Of a stretch of 64,000 nucleotides of DNA, positions 8,678 to 17,279 are shown piece after piece. Each line of letters opens with the position of its first letter. Within the stretch, counting starts at the first letter, position 1. The position numbers and the translations under genes were made by a program. This stretch comes from an uncultured Clostridia bacterium. Lineage in GTDB: Bacteria; Bacillota; Clostridia; Christensenellales; UBA1242. A model generated the notes under the pieces. The model did not search any database. It was not told the origin of the DNA and saw only the letters and a program-made list of their open reading frames with translations. Location: the NCBI GenBank assembly GCA_934748015.1, contig CAKVHF010000001.1:248001-312000 (forward strand), given 5' to 3'.

Positions 8678-9426
8678 TGCAATTCCCTCCAAATTTTATC
8701 AAATAATTCCTTGCCCGCGACGCTCTCTCTACGCTGTAATGGTGAGAGAGATTTGTCAATATTGACAGTGTGTATATTAAGTATATTAGCGGGTCTTTTG
8801 GTTAGAACGATTATTTTGTCACTCATGCTGATTGCTTCGGATAGATCGTGTGTAACCAGAATGGATGTAATATTTTCTTGTTTTAATATCTTATACACAT
8901 CGTCACATACATTTAGTCGTGTCTGATAGTCCAGAGCACTAAATGCTTCGTCTAATAGTAGGATTTGTGGCTGAGTAGCGAGAGTTCTTATTAATGCAAC
9001 CCTTTGTCGCATTCCACCAGATAGTTCGCTTGGGTATCTATTTCGAAATTCCCACAAGCCGTATTTCTTAAGAAGAGTATCAATATATTGTTTGTTGGCT
9101 TCGGTTAATTTGTGTTGAATTTCTAGTCCTAAGTAGATATTTTTTAAGATCGTTCGCCATTCGAACAACTCGTCCTTTTGGAACATATATCCAATGCCAA
9201 TTTCGTTTTTGTCCATTGGTTTATTATTGAATAAGACAGAGCCCTTAGTTGGCTTAATTAAGCCAGATATGATGGATAGTATGGTTGTTTTGCCACATCC
9301 ACTTGGGCCAACTATGCTTACGAAATCATTTTTGTCAATGCTAAATGTTATATTATTAAGTGCCTTAGTTTCGCCGTTTTGGCTGAAATACGTCAATCCG
9401 ACATCTTTTAAATTCAAAATACTCAT
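8674..9426 (-). CDS. ABC transporter ATP-binding protein (SsuB/TauB/ThiY-partner class)
   Basis: A 250-residue ATPase that powers import. Walker A GPSGCGKTT (about residues 40-48), Q-loop FQKDELFEWRT, signature LSGGMRQRVALIRT, Walker B ILLLDEAFSALD and switch histidine in LVTHDLSEA are all intact. The GMRQR signature and EA-S-AL-D wording are typical of nitrate/sulfonate/taurine-type importers. It lies between the binding protein and the permease, in the same direction. Confidence 0.95.
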   Translation of the reverse strand: MSILNLKDVGLTYFSQNGETKALNNITFSIDKNDFVSIVGPSGCGKTTILSIISGLIKPTKGSVLFNNKPMDKNEIGIGYMFQKDELFEWRTILKNIYLGLEIQHKLTEANKQYIDTLLKKYGLWEFRNRYPSELSGGMRQRVALIRTLATQPQILLLDEAFSALDYQTRLNVCDDVYKILKQENITSILVTHDLSEAISMSDKIIVLTKRPANILNIHTVNIDKSLSPLQRRESVAGKELFDKIWRELQ

Positions 9427-9545
9427 TACATAACTCCTATATATTTAGCATATACTCCATTATATTGTGAGTGTTTGAATTTTGTTAATTTGTTGTGATT
9501 GGGCTATAAATTACTGTATTGACGGTTTTTTAGCACGGGCAGGCG

Positions 9546-10556
9546 TCAAGCACTTAACATTTCGTTAATTACATTTTGTGCGTAAGAGTTGTCTACAATT
9601 TGGTCAAATCTGACAGATGAGGTAAGAGTGCCAGATGCTGTCATTATTTCAATTAGTCTATCATAAGAACTCTGTGTCATAACAGGGGTGGACACCCATG
9701 CATCAGCTTCGATATAATTGGTTAGACTGCTCTTAATTATTTCTTTGTCGCTATCGGCAAAAGAAGGGGACAATGCATCTACAACATCGTTGATGTCTGC
9801 TGTAACTAGATAGTTGTAAGCCTTCATTATCGCTTTAAGGAATTTGTTGATAATTTCAGGGTTTTTCTCTAGATACTCGTTAGTTGCCATGAAGGTCGTA
9901 AATGGTACTTCGCCAGCCTCTACGCCAACACTAGCCATAATGTGTCCTTGATTGTTCTTCTCTAATGTGCTACCTGTTGGCTCAAATGTAGTCATGTAGT
10001 CACCAGTGCCAGAGATAAATGCAGCAGTCATATTGTTGAAAGCAACATCATAATTGATAGTAATGTTAGTGCCATTGATTAGTCCTTTGTTCTTAAGAAC
10101 ATACTCTAGTGTCATTGCTGGCATTCCGCCACGTCTTCCGCCTAGTATCTCTGTGTTCTTCATGCTATTCCAGTCAAATGTGCCATCTACTGCAGTTCTG
10201 CCTATAATAAATGATCCATCCCGTTTAGTTAGTTGCCCAAATACAACTGGTAGATTGTCTCTGCCTTGTGATGCTACGTATACGGCAGTTTCTGGACCTA
10301 GCAATGCGATGTCGCATGCGTTGGTTAGCAGTGCTGTCATGCTATTGTCAGATCCGCCACCATTGGTAAGTTCGATTTCAATATCGTACTCTTCGAAATA
10401 ACCCTTGTTGATCGCAATATATAGCGGTGCATAGAAGATGCTATGAGTTACTTCATTAAGCCTTATTTTGTTGCCATTATTGCCACAGTCACATCCAACT
10501 AGAGTTGTTGATATCGCAACTATCAGCATAATGCATACAATTGCAAGTTTTTTCAT
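9546..10556 (-). CDS. ABC transporter substrate-binding lipoprotein (NMT1/THI5-like)
   Basis: A 336-residue exported protein. The signal peptide ends in a lipobox (TTLVGC, Cys near residue 22), so it should be anchored to the outer face of the membrane. After that comes the pattern of the NMT1/THI5/SsuA family: FYAPLYIAINKGYFEEYDIEIELTNGG, then AAFISGTGDYMTTFEPTGS. Members bind pyrimidine precursors of thiamine, sulfonates, nitrate or bicarbonate; the ligand here is unresolved. First gene of the importer operon. No TPP riboswitch is visible upstream, which weakens a thiamine assignment. Confidence 0.9.
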   Translation of the reverse strand: MKKLAIVCIMLIVAISTTLVGCDCGNNGNKIRLNEVTHSIFYAPLYIAINKGYFEEYDIEIELTNGGGSDNSMTALLTNACDIALLGPETAVYVASQGRDNLPVVFGQLTKRDGSFIIGRTAVDGTFDWNSMKNTEILGGRRGGMPAMTLEYVLKNKGLINGTNITINYDVAFNNMTAAFISGTGDYMTTFEPTGSTLEKNNQGHIMASVGVEAGEVPFTTFMATNEYLEKNPEIINKFLKAIMKAYNYLVTADINDVVDALSPSFADSDKEIIKSSLTNYIEADAWVSTPVMTQSSYDRLIEIMTASGTLTSSVRFDQIVDNSYAQNVINEMLSA

Positions 10557-10661
10557 TTTTGCCTCCTAATTTTTGCAATTATTATAGTTTATTCTATTAT
10601 CAATGTTTTTGTTAAAAATGGCTTAGTTGATAAAATAAATAAAAATTTGCAAATTTGGGAT

Positions 10662-10689
10662 TGAAAAATTGAAATATATGTGTTATACT
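10662..10689 (+). promoter_or_regulatory. Promoter of the small membrane protein gene
   Basis: TTGAAA, 17-bp spacer and TATACT, followed by a GGAG ribosome site at 10713-10716. Confidence 0.6.
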
Positions 10690-10724
10690 AGCACTGAAAT
10701 TAAAGCATTAATGGAGAAATGATT

Positions 10725-10982
10725 ATGAAATTATTGTTAAATGAATCGTTTTTTGAGAAATTGTGGACTAGATTGGTTAATTTGTTCCAAATGACTAATT
10801 TTTGGATTGCTTTTGGCTTGGCAGTTATTGGTGTAGCATTTTTTGTACTTGCTAAGAGATTGACTAGAGTTCATCGTAGAGACAATAATATAGCGAAGGA
10901 TGACAAAGTCTTGCTTACTTATCGTATTTTGGCTTCACTTTGCGTTGTTTTTGCACTGATTATCTGGATATTTTTCTGTTAA
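10725..10982 (+). CDS. Small two-helix membrane protein, unknown function
   Basis: About 85 residues with hydrophobic segments at roughly 25-43 and 66-84, separated by a basic loop (KRLTRVHRRDNNIAKDD). I prefer the ATG at 10725, which sits 8 nt after GGAG; the ATG at 10719 is too close. It has its own promoter and a strong terminator, so it is probably a real monocistronic gene. I do not recognise the family. Confidence 0.7.
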   Translation: MKLLLNESFFEKLWTRLVNLFQMTNFWIAFGLAVIGVAFFVLAKRLTRVHRRDNNIAKDDKVLLTYRILASLCVVFALIIWIFFC

Positions 10983-11012
10983 TATTTGACACTTATTTCG
11001 TGTTTATTTGAA

Positions 11013-11047
11013 GATCTCACAGTGATAGGACACTGTGATTTTTTTTT
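11013..11047 (+). terminator. Terminator of small membrane protein gene
   Basis: TCACAGTG, six-base loop and CACTGTGA, then a long T-tract. Confidence 0.9.
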
Positions 11048-11097
11048 GCTATAAAAATGTATTGGAAATATATTTAGAAAAAGAAAAAAGATATATT

Positions 11098-11182
11098 AAA
11101 TCAATTAATTAAAAGTTGTTGGCAATGTATATTTGCTGGCTATTAACTTTTTTGTAGATAAATAGTCAATATTGATTGATTT
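11098..11182 (+). ncRNA. Possible structured leader upstream of the deoC-like gene
   Basis: An outer pairing AAATCAAT (11098-11105) with ATTGATTT (11175-11182) encloses AAAAGTT (11111-11117) paired with AACTTTT (11145-11151) and an inner GCAA/TTGC hairpin. A T-run follows the inner helix, so it could be a second terminator or an attenuator for the gene at 11242. Seen only as complementarity by eye. Confidence 0.3.
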
Positions 11183-11241
11183 ATTTTTGAAATTTTATTA
11201 AACTACATGGGATGATTAAGAAAGAAGGTAATTAAGAATAC

Positions 11242-11919
11242 ATGAACAAGAAAGAAATTGCAAAATATATAGAGCACTTGATGCTTAAACCAACCATGTT
11301 GAAAGAAGAAGTTTTGGCAGAGTGCGAGAAAGCAAAGAAACTAGGTTATGACAGTGTGTGTGTATATCCTAAGTATGTTGAATTTGCTAGGCAGTGTCTA
11401 GATGATATAGAGGCTAAAATCAAGTTATGTACAGTAGTTGGGTATCCTGCAGGTGAGGCTACTCAAGAAATCAAAGCAATGGAAGCGGTATTTGCAAGTG
11501 ATGCTAAGGCAGATGAAATAGAGGTTGTTGTGTCCACATCGGCTATGGTTGCTGAGAACTATGAGTACATTGACGAAGAAGTTAAGAGGGTTGTTGACTG
11601 CTGTGAAGCCAAGGTGAAGGCTATTATTGAGATAAGTGACGTTGAGGATAGTAAAATTGTGAAGGCATGTCAGACTTGCATGGATGCAGGCGTAAGGACT
11701 ATTGAACTTGGCACAATATATTCTCATCGCAAGGTTACGCCAGAGCTGGTTAAGATGGTTGCTGACATGATTGCTGGAGTATGTGAACTAGCAGTAGTAA
11801 CTGAGACTAAATCGATTGAAGAAATGTATGATATGATTTGTGCAGGGGCAACCAAGATAGTAACCTATAATGGTGAAGATTTGATTAATGATTTTGTTAA
11901 AAATAAATCTAAGAAATAG
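11242..11919 (+). CDS. DeoC-family protein, probably not an active deoxyribose-phosphate aldolase
   Basis: A 225-residue TIM-barrel protein clearly of the DeoC/DERA family: LKPTMLKEEV, YDSVCVYPKYVEFA, TVVGYPAGEAT, KADEIEVVVS and VKAIIEI all align. The Schiff-base motif of true enzymes (IKTSTG) is replaced by IELGTI, so the catalytic Lys is Glu. The second active-site Lys (GFKPAGG in E. coli) is missing from ELAVVTET. The Asp of ADEIDVV is Glu. It is intact as an ORF, so a changed reaction or a non-catalytic role is more likely than decay. It stands alone, not in a nucleoside catabolism operon. Confidence 0.8.
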   Translation: MNKKEIAKYIEHLMLKPTMLKEEVLAECEKAKKLGYDSVCVYPKYVEFARQCLDDIEAKIKLCTVVGYPAGEATQEIKAMEAVFASDAKADEIEVVVSTSAMVAENYEYIDEEVKRVVDCCEAKVKAIIEISDVEDSKIVKACQTCMDAGVRTIELGTIYSHRKVTPELVKMVADMIAGVCELAVVTETKSIEEMYDMICAGATKIVTYNGEDLINDFVKNKSKK

Positions 11920-12104
11920 CAATATTGTAAATAAGCAATGTTAATTTTGCAAATTATTTGGCAATTATTATATAGAATATATATTTATTAGGCTATTTAG
12001 AGCATTAATAATTTATTTTTAGGTCGATTTATTACTAAATTGTTTGACTTAGAATGGGTTTTTTGGGTATACTTATTAAGTTTATAAGGGGAGACTTGTA
12101 TATA

Positions 12105-13448
12105 ATGAAGAAAAAAAGAGCGACACGTAATTTTATTATACTAGCAATTTTGTTGTTTGTTTGTTTTCTATTCAGTTTCATTTCGTTTAGAATTCCTTCA
12201 ACTGTAGACAATTTTGTTGGTTTTATTAATGGTCTGTACAAGGGTATTGATGTTGTAGGTGGTGTGGGTGCTACTTATACAGTCAATTACACAGACGATT
12301 TCAAGGGTGACATGGACGATGCTATAGACAAGGCTGTTACTAGAGTATCGGATTTGTTAAATAGGGATTTCAACGAGTATATTGTTGAGAAATCTAATGA
12401 TAATGCGATCAAGGTAGTTATTCCTAGATTGGAAGAGTCTACAACAATCACAACCAATTATCTTGTTAACTATATTACTTTTACTACAACTGAAGTAACT
12501 GACTCTAATAGGGAGACTTTTGAACCTACTTTTACGGGTAACAACATTGTAAGTTCTGAGTACTATACAGGCAACGGTGTTTTTGGTGCATTGATTAAGT
12601 TCAATGATGAAGGCAAAGAAGCATTGAAAACTATGGCAGATAGTTTGTCTTCTAACGGTACTTTGTATATTTATCAAGATAAGAATTATTCTAGCGTACT
12701 GCTTAGAATAAGTGTTGATAAGGACTCTTTAACTCAAATTGCAGAAAACAATCAATTGTTTATAAGTGATGTATCTCTATTTCCTAACAAGGAAGATGCA
12801 CAAGTATTTGCTGACAAGGTTGCAAGTGGCATGCTTAATATAGATATGTCGTTAGATGCAGATGATGACAGTGCAATTATCGAGTTAATTCAACCTAAAT
12901 ATGGCGAAAATTTCGGGCTTATTCTAGGGCTTATGGCAGGTTTGATGATTGCTGGGTCAATAGTATATTTGGTACTTAAATACAAGCAACTAGCAGTTGC
13001 ACCAATTATGTCAATGTTATCATTTATTGCAATTTCATTGATAATTATGCCTTTGCTTAGTGCTATTCAGATTACTTTGGCTTCGTTTATTGGATTCTTG
13101 ATTGTATATGCAATTACTTTGGCTGGACATGTAGTATATCTGGAGAAAGCCAAGAATGAGTATGCAAATGGTAAGAAATTGCTTGCAAGTTTCAAATCAA
13201 GCTTTGTTAAGTCAGTTTTGACCAATGTAGATATTGATGTAGTTGTAATTCTTGCTTGCTTGTCAACTATACTATTTGCAACTGGTGCAATTAAGGCTGT
13301 TGCTATCATGACTGCTATATTGTTGCTTCCTAGTGCTCTTTGTACTATGTTAATTCATAGAGGCATGGTTAAGTGGTACTTGGATATCAATCCTACTAAG
13401 TATCAAAAAATGAATTTTGAAAAAGGGGTGACTGCAAATGAAGAATAA
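12105..13448 (+). CDS. secD: Protein translocase subunit SecD
   Basis: About 447 residues. With SecF it forms the proton-driven membrane complex that assists Sec export. One N-terminal transmembrane segment (about residues 7-25) is followed by a large extracytoplasmic region with the GIDVVGGVGATY motif, then five membrane helices from about residue 275 in the RND/SecD pattern. I chose the ATG at 12105 because AAGGGGAG precedes it; an earlier in-frame ATG at 12054 lacks a ribosome site. The stop overlaps the start of secF by 11 bp. Confidence 0.92.
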   Translation: MKKKRATRNFIILAILLFVCFLFSFISFRIPSTVDNFVGFINGLYKGIDVVGGVGATYTVNYTDDFKGDMDDAIDKAVTRVSDLLNRDFNEYIVEKSNDNAIKVVIPRLEESTTITTNYLVNYITFTTTEVTDSNRETFEPTFTGNNIVSSEYYTGNGVFGALIKFNDEGKEALKTMADSLSSNGTLYIYQDKNYSSVLLRISVDKDSLTQIAENNQLFISDVSLFPNKEDAQVFADKVASGMLNIDMSLDADDDSAIIELIQPKYGENFGLILGLMAGLMIAGSIVYLVLKYKQLAVAPIMSMLSFIAISLIIMPLLSAIQITLASFIGFLIVYAITLAGHVVYLEKAKNEYANGKKLLASFKSSFVKSVLTNVDIDVVVILACLSTILFATGAIKAVAIMTAILLLPSALCTMLIHRGMVKWYLDINPTKYQKMNFEKGVTANEE

Positions 13449-14502
13449 TAAAAGTTGTTCCTTTATGGAAAAAATTACTAATAGTTTGAATGTAAATTAT
13501 TCAAAAATGGCTAAATTTTTCCTTCTTATTCCAGTTATTTTAATTGCAATTGCGATTGCAATAACAGCACTGCTGGGTGTCAATTATACTGCAGAAATCA
13601 AAGGCAGATATGAGGTTACTGTTAACTTTGGTGTTGAACTAGATAACAACAAAGTAGATGAGTATGTGACTAAGATATCTGATGCATTGAAAGAAAATGA
13701 TATGAAAATGACTTCTTATTCTAAGTCAGGTCAAAGTATCTATAACAAGTTAATTGTTACAATTGATAATAGCGTTGCCAAGATGGATGAAGATAGAGCA
13801 GAAGAAGTTAGAAAAGCAATAGAAGATAATTTGAAAGAAAGTATCAATAGCACAATTGAAGTACAAGACTTACAATATGTATCCAGTTCGATTGGTGGTT
13901 ATATTGTTAAGACTATTATTGCTATTGCAGTTGCAATTGTTGCCATCTTTGTGTATTTATGGATAAGATACAATATAAGTGTTGCTACATCTACAATTGT
14001 AGGTGGAGTGCTTGCAATTGGTCTGACATTTGTTCTATATGCAATTTGTCGTATTCCATTTGATGCTATGGCAATCGTTAACATGTTTATTTCATTTATT
14101 GTAACTGTTGCATTGACAATATTCTTGTTTGATAATATCAGAAATATGGAAATGTCTGAGGTTGCAATGACTAATAACCAATATTTAGCAGACTCTAACA
14201 TTAAGGCAACTAAGTCATTCGCCTGTGCTATGACATTTGCAATGCTGGTATTGTTAGCTATTGCTATTGTAATGCTATTTGTTAATGTGCAACTATTCTT
14301 AGTATTTATTGCATTAATAATCGCTATAATTCTTGCTATGTATAGTGCTATGTTTGGGGCAGGTTCTCTATGGTCAATTATGTACAATAAGGAAAGAGAT
14401 CAGAGACTTCGTAATAGAATTGAGAAGACAAAACAAGCTGAAACTAACAAATCTAAGAAGAAAAAAGATGACGAAGAAGATCAAGGAAAGATCCTAGTCT
14501 AA
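13438..14502 (+). CDS. secF: Protein translocase subunit SecF
   Basis: A 354-residue partner of SecD. A membrane segment near residues 27-45 is followed by GVNYTAEIKGRYEVTVNF (the SecF counterpart of the G-DF-GG region), a soluble domain and five membrane helices, then a highly charged Lys/Asp-rich tail. It overlaps secD by 11 bp, implying coupled translation. It is shorter in its conserved cytoplasmic motif than E. coli SecF, but topology and context make the call secure. Confidence 0.9.
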   Translation: MKNNKSCSFMEKITNSLNVNYSKMAKFFLLIPVILIAIAIAITALLGVNYTAEIKGRYEVTVNFGVELDNNKVDEYVTKISDALKENDMKMTSYSKSGQSIYNKLIVTIDNSVAKMDEDRAEEVRKAIEDNLKESINSTIEVQDLQYVSSSIGGYIVKTIIAIAVAIVAIFVYLWIRYNISVATSTIVGGVLAIGLTFVLYAICRIPFDAMAIVNMFISFIVTVALTIFLFDNIRNMEMSEVAMTNNQYLADSNIKATKSFACAMTFAMLVLLAIAIVMLFVNVQLFLVFIALIIAIILAMYSAMFGAGSLWSIMYNKERDQRLRNRIEKTKQAETNKSKKKKDDEEDQGKILV

Positions 14503-14890
14503 TAAGATAATTACAATGATGTATGTCTGAAAAATTAGCATACATCATTTTTTGTGCTTGTTATATTAAGTTGTTGAATTGGATAATTACCAGTAAATAA
14601 ATTATTTTAACACAAAATCTCATGTATAAGACAATTTAGTCACTAGACGACTGGATGTAAAAAAACTTAATGATTTATCGCAAAAATATATTAAATAACA
14701 AAAAAATATTTTTAAAAATTGATATAATATAGTATAATATCTGTGAGAAATATAAAGGATAGTACAAAAAATCCACTTGTATAAAGTGTTTATCCTACAA
14801 GATAAACATAAAAAATTTGTAATATGTTACAAACAAAATCAAAAGCATAATTATGATAAGAGTGCATTTTTTGTATGTACAAAAGCATAA
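14503..14890. other. Intergenic region secF-recJ
   Basis: About 390 bp, very AT-rich. It holds the secDF terminator, a TATAAT box at 14733-14738 that may serve recJ, and two hairpins: AGGATA (14756-14761) with TATCCT (14791-14796) enclosing CACTT/AAGTG, and a perfect TTTGTAA-TATG-TTACAAA (14816-14833). Neither hairpin is followed by a T-run. They may form a recJ leader. Confidence 0.4.
14515..14556 (+). terminator. Terminator of secDF
   Basis: ATGATGTATG pairs with CATACATCAT across a loop of about 13 bases and is followed by T6. Confidence 0.88.
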
Positions 14891-17278
14891 ATGATTATAA
14901 AAAAGAACACTTCAATAAATGTAGACCAAAATAAAATAAATAAATTGGCTAATGAATTTAAGTTAGACCAAAATATTATTAGATTGCTTATAAGTCGTGG
15001 TTATACGACAAAGGAACAAATCTATAATTTTCTAAACCCCGATCTTAAGAACTTCTATGATCCATATTTATTAGCTAATATGGACAAAGTAGTGGCAAGG
15101 ATCAGGCAGGCAGTGCAGGATGATATAAGCATTGTGATACTTGGCGATTACGATACAGACGGCATCACTGCAACTGCAATTATGTATAAATATTTTCAAT
15201 CAATAGGCAAGGATGTCTATACTTTTTTGCCAAATCGTATAGCAGACGGTTATGGATTATCTTATGAAACAATTGACAAAGTAATAGAAATGTATAATCC
15301 AAAGTTGATTATAACTGTTGATTGCGGTATTTCAGCTAAGAACGAGATAGAGTATGCTAATAGCAAAGGGGTAGAAGTAATCGTTACCGATCACCATGAC
15401 ATCCCAGAACAAGTCCCAAATTGTCTAATTATTAATCCAAAATTGCATGGACAGAAATATCCATTTAGAGAACTATGCGGTGCAGGAGTTGCGTTGAAGG
15501 TTGTACAGGCTTTAACTAGTATTGAGGAGTCTTACAAGTATCTAACAATAGCAGCAATTGCTACTGTTGCTGATATAGTTCCACTAGTGGACGAAAATAG
15601 ACTAATAACTTATTATGGCATTAAGCAACAGGCTAGCAATATGCCCATGGGGTTGATGAGACTGCTCAAGAAACTAAGAATTGATATGCCTTTGACTTCT
15701 GCCGATATATCTTTCAAATTAGCGCCTAAAATTAATGCTACAGGCAGAATGGGTGATCCAAACATTGCTTTTAGATTGTATATTTCAGAAGACAGCAAAG
15801 AAATTAATAAAAATATTGAAAGTCTATTATTGTTGAATGACAAACGTGTATTAGAGACCAATCATATTGTGGAGCAGGCAGTTGCAATACTTGATAATGT
15901 TAATACATCTAAGCAAGGTGTTATTATTGTCAAAGATGACAATTGGGAGAGTGGCGTTCTTGGCATAATTTGTTCTAAATTGGTTGATATGTATAACAAG
16001 CCAGCATGTGTGTTATCAATGGTTGATGGAGAATTAAAAGGAAGCCTAAGAAGTATCCCTAATATCAATATATTTGAGGCTCTAACAAGCGTTAAAGATA
16101 CTCTAGTACAATACGGCGGGCATAATCAGGCTGCTGGAGTTACACTTAAGAAAGAGAACTATAGTAAGTTTGTAAAAGAACTTAATGAATATATTTTGTC
16201 ACATTATAAGCAAGATGATTTCTTGTTGGAACGAAAATATGATTTAGATCTTTCCAAATCTGTATTAACAGAAAAGTTTGTAAAAGAACTTTTCCTTCTA
16301 GAGCCTTTTGGCTTAGCAAATGAGAAACCTCTATTTAAGCTGACTTTCAACAATGTCGTCACAACACTTATGCCAAAATTTCCTGCACATGTTAAATTAA
16401 AAGTCAACGGCGTTGAACTTATAGGCTTCAATATGGGGCAATACTTATACAATTTCAACACCAATTCTAACAAAACTGTTATTATGGAGTTGAGCTTAGA
16501 CAAGTATACTAATGTAAACAAATTGAAGGGTGTGATAAAACATATTACTTTTTCTAAGCTCAATACAACAATTAAAACAGAATTGATAAACGGATTATAT
16601 CTGTATCAGTTAAGCAATATAAATTGTGTTAATAAGACCAGAAATAAGCCAGAAATAATGAATGTGCACGATTTATATAAGCATATTAACAATTTAAAAT
16701 CTAAATTTGGTACACTAATTATTTCTAATTCAGTGTCCAGCTATGAACAGTTTAATCTCAACACTACTAAGATAACTAATTATGAGTTGTATGATATCAA
16801 TAACAAGACTGGAATAAATACTTTGTTATTTGCTCCTTTTGATAATGTAAAACTAAATAATTACGAAACTATTATTTTGCTTGATGCACCATTCCATATA
16901 GGATATGTAAATTATTTAATCAATATGGGCAAAAAAGTAATTATTGCAAACACCTTATTTGATACTAAATGCTTAAAAAATCTTGATTGCAATAGGTCTG
17001 TGTTTGCTAGATACCACAATGCAATCAAGCATTGCTGTAAGAAATACAACAAAGAACCAGACATTCTGTCACTATTCTATAAGGTGAAGAGAACCAATCA
17101 ACAGTTTACCAATATTAAGTTTAATGAGTTTTGCTTTGTGCTTATAGTATTGAAAGAACTGGGTATATGCAAGGTCGATGGTGGCAAGGTTTCATTTACA
17201 GATGTTAAGAGCAACTTAAATAATTCACAAAGTTATAACTTTATCAATTTATTACTAAATTCTACTAAAGGGGAATAG
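14891..17278 (+). CDS. recJ: Single-stranded-DNA exonuclease RecJ
   Basis: A 795-residue 5'-3' exonuclease of the DHH superfamily used in recombination and repair. Metal-binding motifs are intact: VILGDYDTDGITA near residue 80, TVDCGIS, and VTDHHD near 166; GAGVALK and SLRS-like SLRSIPNIN follow, with the QYGGHNQAAGVTL DHHA1 motif near 410. The C-terminal 300 residues are less conserved and AT-rich in codons. No clear ribosome site precedes the ATG. One base separates its stop from rel, so the two are in one operon. Confidence 0.93.
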   Translation: MIIKKNTSINVDQNKINKLANEFKLDQNIIRLLISRGYTTKEQIYNFLNPDLKNFYDPYLLANMDKVVARIRQAVQDDISIVILGDYDTDGITATAIMYKYFQSIGKDVYTFLPNRIADGYGLSYETIDKVIEMYNPKLIITVDCGISAKNEIEYANSKGVEVIVTDHHDIPEQVPNCLIINPKLHGQKYPFRELCGAGVALKVVQALTSIEESYKYLTIAAIATVADIVPLVDENRLITYYGIKQQASNMPMGLMRLLKKLRIDMPLTSADISFKLAPKINATGRMGDPNIAFRLYISEDSKEINKNIESLLLLNDKRVLETNHIVEQAVAILDNVNTSKQGVIIVKDDNWESGVLGIICSKLVDMYNKPACVLSMVDGELKGSLRSIPNINIFEALTSVKDTLVQYGGHNQAAGVTLKKENYSKFVKELNEYILSHYKQDDFLLERKYDLDLSKSVLTEKFVKELFLLEPFGLANEKPLFKLTFNNVVTTLMPKFPAHVKLKVNGVELIGFNMGQYLYNFNTNSNKTVIMELSLDKYTNVNKLKGVIKHITFSKLNTTIKTELINGLYLYQLSNINCVNKTRNKPEIMNVHDLYKHINNLKSKFGTLIISNSVSSYEQFNLNTTKITNYELYDINNKTGINTLLFAPFDNVKLNNYETIILLDAPFHIGYVNYLINMGKKVIIANTLFDTKCLKNLDCNRSVFARYHNAIKHCCKKYNKEPDILSLFYKVKRTNQQFTNIKFNEFCFVLIVLKELGICKVDGGKVSFTDVKSNLNNSQSYNFINLLLNSTKGE

Positions 17279-17279
17279 A

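Noticed and set aside
10557..10660. TPP riboswitch upstream of the NMT1/THI5-like importer
   Set aside because: The space is short and none of the conserved TPP riboswitch segments is visible.
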